Assembly (NCBI RefSeq): GCF_001422205.1
Contig: NZ_LMMJ01000004.1
Location: 1 to 49,691 of the forward strand
Reading direction: 5' to 3'
From: Curtobacterium sp. Leaf261
GTDB taxonomy: Bacteria > Actinomycetota > Actinomycetes > Actinomycetales > Microbacteriaceae
Length of the DNA: 49,691 bases
The notes below the pieces were generated by a model, which was not told the DNA's origin, made no database searches, and worked only from the letters and a program-made list of their open reading frames with translations. Made by a program: the position numbers and the translations under genes. This document shows, piece by piece, positions 16,087-23,200 of the stretch (position 1 is its first letter; each line of letters begins with the position of its first letter).

Positions 16087-16359
16087 ATGAATGACACAGT
16101 GCAGGTTACGTTGAACCGCGAGGACTGGGAGCACATTGTCCGACTCGTGCAACGCGTCGTGCCGGCAACGTCGCAGAGCCTCGACGACGCCTACGAGTGG
16201 GACGAGGACGAAGGCCCCGACGTCGAGTGGATCGAAGCACGACAGCGCGGCCTCGCCGATGCGCGCGCCCTCAGCGATCGGGTGACCGCGGCGGTTGTGG
16301 TCGCGAGCGGAGAGGCCGCTCCGCGGCAGGCAGGGGCAGCGGCGACGGGAGGGGCGTAG
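16087..16359 (+). CDS. Hypothetical 90-residue protein
   Basis: Starts MNDTVQVTLNREDWEHIVRL and contains WDEDEGPDVEWIEARQRGLA before an Ala/Gly-rich tail. Mostly helical and acidic. It is directly controlled by leader copy 3, with AGAGGGAGAGGA as ribosome binding region. No family recognised; position suggests an early plasmid gene. Confidence 0.6.
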   Translation: MNDTVQVTLNREDWEHIVRLVQRVVPATSQSLDDAYEWDEDEGPDVEWIEARQRGLADARALSDRVTAAVVVASGEAAPRQAGAAATGGA

Positions 16360-16556
16360 CCAGGCATTCCTATTCGGTTCCGTGAATGACAGAACGGGGC
16401 TAATGCACCAGGGGATTTCCAGCCCTTCCGCAGCCGTTCACTCCCCGAAGCCGCCTTCCCAAACGCCCCGCGTTGGTGCCAGGGAATGCAGTGGATCGGC
16501 CTGCCTAGAGGTGTGCCGCCCGGCTAAAAAAGGGTCGAAGAATGCAGAAAAAATGC

Positions 16557-16585
16557 TGGTCAACCCGGCTATTCCGACGTAGAAT
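16557..16585 (+). promoter_or_regulatory. Promoter of nrdH
   Basis: TGGTCA (16557-16562), 17-bp spacer, TAGAAT (16580-16585). Downstream lies a leader with a hairpin (ATGCAG 16592-16597 / CTGCAT 16615-16620, plus GGAG/CCTCC inside) ending before the nrdH ribosome binding site. The 16360-16556 stretch upstream holds no gene that I can see. Confidence 0.5.
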
Positions 16586-16645
16586 AGAAGCATGCAGCGG
16601 GGGAGGGGCCTCCACTGCATCACAATCTTTCGGAAGGTGATTTCG

Positions 16646-16906
16646 ATGAGCATCACGGTTTACAGCAAGTCTGGTTTCTGCGGCATGTGCATGGCCACCG
16701 AGCGCGCTCTCGTCTCCGCCGGCGTCGAGTTCAACGAGGTTCACCTCGAAGACGTCGACCAGGCGCAGATCGAGGAGTGGAAGACCACCCTCGGCATGAA
16801 CGCACCCATCGTCATCACCGACACCGAGACCGGTTCCTGGAGCGGCTTCCGCCCCGACAAGATCGACCAGCTCAAGACCGCCACCTCGACGGTCAAGGCC
16901 GCGTGA
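16646..16906 (+). CDS. nrdH: NrdH-type glutaredoxin-like protein
   Basis: An 86-residue thioredoxin-fold protein, MSITVYSKSGFCGMCMATER. The CGMC pair is the redox active site (CxxC), and the C-terminal half has the cis-Pro region (NAPIVITDTETGSWSGFRPD), where WSGFRPDKI matches the NrdH signature. NrdH proteins reduce class Ib ribonucleotide reductase and take electrons from thioredoxin reductase. No nrdE/F/I genes are nearby, so this is an orphan copy, as often seen on actinobacterial plasmids and phages. ATG 16646 follows GGAAGGTGAT. Its stop overlaps the next ATG (TGATG). Confidence 0.9.
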   Translation: MSITVYSKSGFCGMCMATERALVSAGVEFNEVHLEDVDQAQIEEWKTTLGMNAPIVITDTETGSWSGFRPDKIDQLKTATSTVKAA

Positions 16907-17355
16907 TGACGATGACGCTCGAACGACCGACCACCGCCTACCGCGACGCGATCCAGCCCGAGACTCGCGCTGCCGTCGACGAGCTCTTCCTGACCGACCC
17001 GGGCCACGCCCTCATCGCGATCGACCGGGCCACCCACGACCCATCCGAGGACGTCCGCGAGTGGGAACTCGACGCCGAGGGCCGGCACGTGTGGGAGGCC
17101 GGCTACATGGTCGGGTTCTCCGCCGCTCAGCCCCAACTCATCGCCCAGGTGCACCGCCTCGAGCAGCTCCTCGCTCAGGCGGAACGCGACGCGGACCGGT
17201 ACTACGCCGAGATGTGCCGCCGTCCCGCAGCACCCAGCCCGGACGGGCAGTCCTTCGCGGAGCTCTCGCGGATCCGCGGCGACGACGAACGCGCTGACCG
17301 TCACGAAGCGACGATCGACCGCATGTTCCCCCAGTACGCCGGCACCCGCGCCTGA
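16906..17355 (+). CDS. Hypothetical protein coupled to nrdH
   Basis: A 149-residue acidic protein starting MTMTLERPTTAYRDAIQPET. It is helical with a probable coiled coil (AQVHRLEQLLAQAERDADRY) and a conserved-looking EAGYMVGFSAAQ. The ATG shares its first base with the nrdH stop. No family recognised. An operon with nrdH is likely. Confidence 0.65.
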   Translation: MTMTLERPTTAYRDAIQPETRAAVDELFLTDPGHALIAIDRATHDPSEDVREWELDAEGRHVWEAGYMVGFSAAQPQLIAQVHRLEQLLAQAERDADRYYAEMCRRPAAPSPDGQSFAELSRIRGDDERADRHEATIDRMFPQYAGTRA

Positions 17356-17408
17356 GCGGTCCTCGCCGTCACCACAAGATCCACCCCTTCCGCGAGCGAC
17401 GCGGTTGG

Positions 17409-17414
17409 TAGAAT
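17409..17414 (+). promoter_or_regulatory. Likely -10 box of the antitoxin/Fic operon
   Basis: TAGAAT, identical to the -10 of nrdH, 24 bp before the ATG at 17438. No good -35 box is seen. A small palindrome GGGGAGTCCCC (17427-17437) covers the ribosome binding site and abuts the ATG; it could allow translational control or repressor binding. Confidence 0.4.
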
Positions 17415-17437
17415 CGAGTCCGAGCAGGGGAGTCCCC

Positions 17438-17647
17438 ATGAGCATCAAGACCGAGCACGACACCGCCCGAACGATCGACGTCGAGCAGGAGATGGCGCTG
17501 GTCGAGAAGGGCCAGCAGCTCGCCGGCCACTTCCCCGACGCGGAAGCGCTCGGCCGGGCCCGTCGCATCCTCGAGGGGACGCTGTCGCCGGAGGATGCGC
17601 GCGCGGAGGTCGCTGCGAAGCACGGGTTTCCTCTCCGCCAGCGCTGA
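17438..17647 (+). CDS. VbhA-like antitoxin
   Basis: A 69-residue helical protein, MSIKTEHDTARTIDVEQEMA, with the C-terminal VbhA-family element ALGRARRILEGTLSPEDARA. VbhA antitoxins block Fic toxins by inserting a helix with the motif [ST]xxxE[GN] into the active site. Here the glutamate and glycine are kept (RRILEG) but the S/T position is Arg. It lies 25 bp upstream of a Fic gene, the standard antitoxin-toxin order. Identification rests on length, position and this motif. Confidence 0.75.
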   Translation: MSIKTEHDTARTIDVEQEMALVEKGQQLAGHFPDAEALGRARRILEGTLSPEDARAEVAAKHGFPLRQR

Positions 17648-17672
17648 GCGCCGGCGTCCTGCGGGGGAGCGG

Positions 17673-18443
17673 ATGAGCGTCGACGACAAGTACACCTACC
17701 CGGGTAGTGGTGGGGTCCTGGTGAACGCTGCGGGGATTCGCGATCAGCGACAGCTTGACGAGGCGATGAACGACGTCGCGTCGATCACGATGGCCGAGGT
17801 CCGCGCCGAGCCGGTGCCCGACCGCCCCGGCTACGGGTACCTCCAGAGCATCCACGAGCGCATGTTCGGTGACCTGGTGCCCGGCATCGCTGCACGCATC
17901 CGCGACGTCGACGTGCAGGCAACTGGCACGGGCATCCCGTACTGCCGCCCCGAGTACATCGACGCGAACCTGGCGACATTGTTCGGCAAGCTCGAGCGGG
18001 AGGACTACCTCACCGGCCTCGACGCTGACACGTTCGCCGATCGGCTCGCAGACCGATGGGGAGAGCTGTCGGCCATCCACCCCTACCGCGATGGCAACAC
18101 CAGATCCCAAAGCACCTACGTGTCCGCGATCGCCGGGCGCGCCGGGCACCCGATCGACTGGGAACGCGTCGACGTCGACGAGCTGCGCACCGCACGGCTC
18201 TACGCCGTCGCCGGCAACGACCGTCCTCTTGCGGACTACCTGCGTACCCACCTGGTCGCGGCGAATCGCGACGGCCATCACGACGAGCGAGAGCTCGGTG
18301 AGTTCGAGCGTGAAGACCGCGAGATGATGCGCGGCGCTGGGATCGACCCCGACGCCCCGTCCAGCGGAACGCGGTCGGAACGCATGGACCCGTGGCCGTC
18401 GCTGCCAGAACAGTCCCGCGACCGCGGCGACCTTGAACGATGA
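17673..18443 (+). CDS. Fic-domain toxin (VbhT-like) with a relaxase-like C-terminal tail
   Basis: A 256-residue Fic protein. The Fic motif is HPYRDGNTR (H136-R144); the catalytic His, Asp, GN and Arg are kept, with T in place of the second G of HPFxDGNGR. Fic toxins of this type AMPylate targets such as topoisomerases. The N-terminus (YTYPGSGGVLVNAAGIRDQR) is typical of class I Fic proteins. The last 45 residues (EFEREDREMMRGAGIDPD ... RDRGDLER) closely match the last residues of the relaxase in this window, which suggests a common type IV secretion signal. It follows the antitoxin and overlaps the HNH gene by 4 bp. In Bartonella, VbhT carries a BID secretion domain also found on relaxases; this is a possible functional parallel. 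Confidence 0.88.
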   Translation: MSVDDKYTYPGSGGVLVNAAGIRDQRQLDEAMNDVASITMAEVRAEPVPDRPGYGYLQSIHERMFGDLVPGIAARIRDVDVQATGTGIPYCRPEYIDANLATLFGKLEREDYLTGLDADTFADRLADRWGELSAIHPYRDGNTRSQSTYVSAIAGRAGHPIDWERVDVDELRTARLYAVAGNDRPLADYLRTHLVAANRDGHHDERELGEFEREDREMMRGAGIDPDAPSSGTRSERMDPWPSLPEQSRDRGDLER

Positions 18444-18940
18444 GCGGACCCGTACCGGTCAGCGCCGAAGAACGGTTCTGGTCGCACGTGGTGAAGGGAC
18501 CGGCCACGACGGATTGTTGGATCTGGACGGGCGCCGTCGGCGATGACGGGTACGGCCGGTTCTGGGTGCCGCAGCCTGACGGTGGTCAGCGTGCCATGCG
18601 CCCGCAGCGGTGGTTCCACGAGCATCTCACCGGCACAGCCTTGCGTCCGTCGACGTTGCTCCTGCACGGGTGCGATGTGCCGCTCTGCGTGCACGTCGAC
18701 GTCGACCCGACACGATCGCACCTGGCGCCGGGAACACACCGCGGGAACATGCTCGAGCGGACACAGCGCGGCCGACACCGCAACGGTGCGACCGCGCTCC
18801 GCACGATCAGCTTCCCCCGCTCGGAGCGCGTGCAGCTCTCCCGCGAGCTCCGCGAAGCGTTCCGCGATCACGGGTGGGACGCCGATGCCGTGAGAACGTG
18901 CCGGACAGGGATCGCGGCGAACACTCCGACGCTCTGGTGA
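18440..18940 (+). CDS. HNH endonuclease-like protein
   Basis: A 166-residue protein of the phage/plasmid HNH type: RFWSHVV, CWIWTGAVGDDGYGRFWV, RWFHEHLTG, then a metal site region LLLHGCDVPLCVHVDVDPT and HLAPGTHRGNMLERTQRGRH. The pairing of LHxCDxPxCVxxxH/D with a distal HL...GT...N is the usual pattern of this HNH group, though the final VNPxHL reads VDPTRSHL. It overlaps the Fic stop (ATGA), so it is the third gene of the antitoxin-Fic operon. Role in the operon unknown; the coupling suggests co-expression with the toxin. Confidence 0.7.
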   Translation: MSGPVPVSAEERFWSHVVKGPATTDCWIWTGAVGDDGYGRFWVPQPDGGQRAMRPQRWFHEHLTGTALRPSTLLLHGCDVPLCVHVDVDPTRSHLAPGTHRGNMLERTQRGRHRNGATALRTISFPRSERVQLSRELREAFRDHGWDADAVRTCRTGIAANTPTLW

Positions 18941-18999
18941 TGGCGAGCGTGTCGGACGCCGGCGCTACCGTCGCGCACAACTGACGAGGGGACAGGAAC

Positions 19000-19299
19000 A
19001 TGACGAACTACGCACCGCCCCAGTGGGCGCCTGTATCGCCGGCACCGATGCTGCCCGGTCCTCGCAGGGGCACCAAGCTGTCACGGTGGAGCGTGTTCCT
19101 CGGCATCCAGTCCGTCCTCCTCGGCGCCCTGCTGCCAATTCCGATCCTCGCGATTGCCTTCGGCATCGTCGGCCTCGGCCGCGGCACGGATCTCCCAGGC
19201 CGAGCAGTCGTCGGCATCGTCTTCGGCTGGTCCGGGCTGACGTTCTGGGGCGGCTTCATCGCCATCTGCATTTGGTCGATGCACGTCAACCTTGCCTAA
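19000..19299 (+). CDS. Small DUF4190-like membrane protein
   Basis: A 99-residue protein with a Pro-rich cytoplasmic N-terminus (MTNYAPPQWAPVSPAPMLPG) and two membrane helices (about 32-57 and 69-95) separated by GRGTDLPGRAVVG. This layout resembles DUF4190-type actinobacterial membrane proteins. ATG 19000 follows GAGGGGACAGGAAC. It is followed by a strong hairpin shared with the convergent gene. Confidence 0.65.
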   Translation: MTNYAPPQWAPVSPAPMLPGPRRGTKLSRWSVFLGIQSVLLGALLPIPILAIAFGIVGLGRGTDLPGRAVVGIVFGWSGLTFWGGFIAICIWSMHVNLA

Positions 19300-19315
19300 C
19301 GGTCACAGCACACAC

Positions 19316-19353
19316 CACGGCCCCCGACCACACTCAAGTGGTCGCGGGCCGTG
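19316..19353. terminator. Bidirectional terminator
   Basis: Arms CACGGCCCCCGACCAC (19316-19331) and GTGGTCGCGGGCCGTG (19338-19353) pair over 16 bp with one mismatch, loop ACTCAA, between convergent genes. Confidence 0.8.
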
Positions 19354-19397
19354 TCACGTGTCGGGACGGTACCGCGTCCGATGCGGAGGCGCTTTTC

Positions 19398-19838
19398 CTA
19401 CGCCGCGTACGACTCGTGTGCGTCGACTTGCTCGCCGCTCTCGTCCGCGTCTGTGGGCGTCGTCGCGGTCTCGGCGTCACCGCTCTCTGCGTCGGGCTCG
19501 GCCTTCGCCTTGGACCGCTTCACCTCGCGCACCGGGATGCCGAGTCGTTCCGCCACCTCGTCGCGGGTGACCTTGGTGTCGAGCATGCGCCCGATGATCG
19601 CCTGCGCTTCGGCTTCCGCCTCAGCGATCGCGGCGGCCTGCTCGTCGCGAATCTTCTGGATGCGCGCTTCCGCGTCCTCGTTGATCCCGTCGACGGCGTC
19701 GGCTGCGACGAAGTATTCGACGGCGAGCTCTTCGAGCTGCTCCTGCCGACGGCGGAAGTCCGCCGCCCGCTCCACGGCCCGCTCACGTGCAACCTTACGC
19801 GCAGCGGCCTGCTTCCCCGACGTTCGAACCTGAGCCAT
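19398..19838 (-). CDS. Coiled-coil HTH protein, probable relaxosome accessory
   Basis: A 146-residue charged protein. Residues 1-90 are helical and coiled-coil-like (ARERAVERAADFRRRQEQLE, EDAEARIQKIRDEQAAAIAE). They are followed by a helix-turn-helix (VTRDEVAERLGIPVREVKRS) and an acidic disordered tail. ATG 19838 has GGGATTGGGG upstream; TTG 19850 is an alternative. It is transcribed away from the relaxase gene, across the gene-free stretch 19839-20199. Small HTH/coiled-coil genes in this position often encode oriT-binding accessory proteins. This assignment is from context only. Confidence 0.6.
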   Translation of the reverse strand: MAQVRTSGKQAAARKVARERAVERAADFRRRQEQLEELAVEYFVAADAVDGINEDAEARIQKIRDEQAAAIAEAEAEAQAIIGRMLDTKVTRDEVAERLGIPVREVKRSKAKAEPDAESGDAETATTPTDADESGEQVDAHESYAA

Positions 19839-20199
19839 GTCGTTCCCCAATCCCTAACGGCCACCACCCACCTGAATCGGGCGGCACCTGACTAGCGGCG
19901 GTGCCCAGCGGCGCTCCTCTTGTCGCCCAGTGTAACTCGCGCCTACGGCGCGGCCGGTGACAGTTCTCGACCCGGATGCGGACGTCCCGACGCTCCTCGT
20001 TCCTCGTCGCTGGCCGCCGCTCCCGGTCTCCACCTGTCTACCGCGCTCGTCTCTCCGCCGATTCCGCTTCGCTCCACCGACTCCGATCCTCCCGGCCCCG
20101 CATCTCTCCCTACAGTCTGCGCTCGTTCCTCGCTCCGACTTCCGGTCATCAACGCGTCACACCTCAGGCATTATGAATGAATGAGGCTAAGCTCGCCCT
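19839..20199. other. Gene-free stretch upstream of the relaxase, candidate oriT
   Basis: No genes. It contains a hairpin CGCGCC-TAC-GGCGCG (19938-19952), an 11-bp direct repeat CTCGTTCCTCG (19996-20006 and 20122-20132), and a strongly pyrimidine-rich plus strand with repeated CCGATTCCG/CCGACTCCG-like units (20058-20095). Position between a divergent accessory gene and the relaxase is the standard place for oriT. The nick site cannot be fixed by eye. Confidence 0.45.
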
Positions 20200-20280
20200 A
20201 TGCGTACCGTCACCAGCCCGCACCACGGCTGGGTCCGACGCGTCTCGATCACTCCCGTGACGGGCGGTGACGGCGCATGA
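20200..20280 (+). CDS. 26-residue ORF overlapping the relaxase start
   Basis: MRTVTSPHHGWVRRVSITPV then TGGDGA and a stop whose TGA overlaps the relaxase ATG (ATGA at 20277-20280). It may be a leader peptide for translational coupling of traA, which otherwise has only a weak GGTGACGG ribosome binding site. It may also be chance. Confidence 0.35.
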   Translation: MRTVTSPHHGWVRRVSITPVTGGDGA

Positions 20281-23200
20281 TGACCATGCATGTGCTCTCC
20301 GCCGGTGACGGGTACACGTACTACACGTCGGAGGTCGCGACCGGCGATGCCCGCCGCGACCACGACCGAGAGCTCGGCGATTACTACACCGCCGACGGCA
20401 ACCCTCCCGGCCGATGGATGGGCGGCGGCGCGGCCCTCCTCGGCGTCTCCGGAACGGTCACCGAGGACCAGATGAAGGCCCTCTTCGGTGAAGGGCTGCA
20501 CCCCGACGCGGACCGCATCATCGCCGATGCTCTTGCGTCCGGGATGACCGGTAAGCAGGCGCAGGAGGCCGCGAAACTGGGTCGGTCTTACTACGTGTAC
20601 AAGGCCGACGAGAACACGCTGCAGGGGCGTATCCAGGCCGGCTACCAGGCGTTCCAGCGGGTGCAGGGCCACGAGCCCAACACCGAGGAGCGTCGTCTCA
20701 TCCGCTCCCGCGAGGGTGTCCAGGCGTTCCGTGACGCAAAGGGCCGCGAGCCCGCTGACAAGGAAGAGCTGGGCCGTTACATCACCGCAGCGACCCGTCC
20801 TGACCAGCAGGCCGTTGCCGGGTTCGACCTCGTGTGCTCTCCCGCCAAGAGCGTCTCCGTGCTCTGGGCGCTCGGGGATAACGACACCCGGAAGGCGATC
20901 GAGCAGGCGCAGGACCGCGCCGTAGCGTCGACGATCGCGTACCTCGAGCGGGAGGCGCTAGCGACCCGCGCTGGCACGAACGGTGTCGAGCAGATCGAGG
21001 TCGAGGGCGGCGTCGCGGTAACCGCGTTCCGGCACTTCGAGTCCCGAAACGGTGACCCGCAGCTGCACGACCACCTCGTGGTCGCGAACAAGGTCCAGGG
21101 CTCCGACGGCAAGTGGCGCACCATCGACTCGAAGCTGCTCCACCGCATGAACGTGCCCATCTCGGAGTTCTACAACGCCGCCATCATGTCTGAGGTCACG
21201 AAGGCACTCGACGTCACCACCGAGGCTCGCACGGTGTCTGCCGGCAAGCGCCCCGTGATGGAGATCGCTGGCGTCGACACCGACTTGATCGACACGTTCT
21301 CGTCGCGGTCGGCCTCGATCCGCGAGCAGGTCGAACGCCTCACCGCGGAGTACCAGCGGGACCACGGCCGCGCCCCTGACACCAAGGCGCAGATCAAGAT
21401 CGCGCAGCAGGCGACGTTGGAGACCCGCCCGCAGAAGGAGCACGGACGCTCCCCGCAAGCCACCCACGACGAAGCCGTCTCACGGGTCGGGCAGGAACGC
21501 GCCGACCAGGTCCTCCCGAACGCCCGCCGTATCGCCGAGGTCCGGGCCCGCGACGGGTTTGGCACGCCGACGGTCGACGTCGACGAGCGCGCCGCCCTCG
21601 TCCTCACCGCCGTCGAGGAGCGGTACTCAGTGTGGGGCGCCGGCGTCATCGAGGCCGAAGCCCGCCGCCAGCTCGCCGCCATCATTCCGGACCAGGACGT
21701 CGCCGAGCCCCTCGTGCAGCAGGTCGCGAAGTCCGCCCTGCACTCCTCGATCTCGCTCACCCCGCCGTCCCCGCACGGTGCGTTCAAGCCGCTGACGCGC
21801 TCGGACGGTGAGTCGGTCTTCGAGCACAAGGGCAAGACCGTCTACACCTCCGGTGCGATCCTCGCCGCCGAGGACCGTCTCCTCGACGCCGCCCGCACCC
21901 GGACCGTCGGCCCGGTGTCGATCGACGTGTTCGAGCGCGTCGCGGCCGCCTACGACGGCCCCCTCGATCAGGGGCAGCGGGACCTCGCCAAGGCGTTCGC
22001 GACCTCTGATCGACAGCTCCTCATGGGGATCGGGCCCGCAGGCGCCGGCAAGACCACCGCCCTCAAGCTCGCGGGCGCCGCCCTGCAGGCCGGCGGTGTC
22101 CGCATGATCGGCCTCGCCCCGTCCGCCCCTGCCGCATCCGTCCTGTCCGACGCAGTCGGGATCGACGCGACCACCATCCACGGCTTCATCGTCGCCCACC
22201 AGCGAAACGAAGTCGGCGGGTCTGATGTGCCGGCGAAGTACGCCCTCAAGCCGGGCGATGTGATCGTGGTCGACGAAGCTGGCATGGCCGGCACGTTCCG
22301 CCTCGACGACGTCCGCGCGATCGCCTCCGAGTACGGCGCCGTGGTCCGCGGTATCGGCGACGACCGCCAGCTCTCCGCCGTCGAGGCCGGCGGCGTGCTG
22401 CGCCTCATCGACCGCGAGGTCGGCTCCGTGCAGCTCGAGCACGTGCACCGGTTCCGCGACGCCGACGAAGCCGAAGCGTCCCTCAGACTGCGCGACCCCA
22501 TGCGCCCGGGAGATCCGTTCTCCTGGTACCAGGACAACGGCCGCGTCGTCGGCGGCGACAGCGAGCGGATGACCGCCGCGGTCTTCGAGGGCTGGCAACA
22601 CGACACCAACGACGGCGTGCGATCCCTGATGCTCGCCCCGACCGCAACAGCCGTGGCGGACCTCAACGCCCGCGCACAGGCGTACCGGATCTCCACCGGC
22701 GACCTCGACACCTCCCGGTCGGTGCCCTTGCGTGACGGTCTCGCCGCGCACGTCGGGGACACCATCGTCACCCGCCGCAACGACTCCGACCTCCGCATCC
22801 ATGGCGGCCGCGACCGGGTCAAGAACGGCGACCTGTGGACCGTCACCGGGATCCGCGACGACGGCGCTCTCGATGTGGCCCACGCTGAGCACGGCGCCGT
22901 GATTCAGCTTCCCGCCGGGTACGTCAGCCGCCACGTCGAGGTTGGCTACGCCCGCACTATCAGCCGCTCCCAGGGCCTCACCACCGACAACACCCATGTC
23001 CTCGGCGACGCCACCATGAGCCGCGAGGACGCCTACACGGCCCTGTCTCGCGGCAAGGAGAGCAACCGCCTCTACCTCGCCCTCGACGACGCCGCGACGG
23101 TCCCCGACGCCCTCGAGCAGATTGCCGCCCGCTCGGAGCGGATGCTGTCCGCCCACGAGACGATCCGCCTCGAGCAGGACCGCGTCGAGGACCTCGTCAC

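Noticed and set aside
16484..16620. ATGCAGTGG and CCACTGCAT complementary pair before nrdH
   Set aside because: Nine bases over 128 nt without other support; the shorter local hairpin is more plausible.
20035..20040. TGTCTA, as in the R388 TrwC nick site
   Set aside because: Six bases are expected by chance, no adjoining inverted repeat matches, and on this strand the leading region would be traA itself, which contradicts the gene layout.
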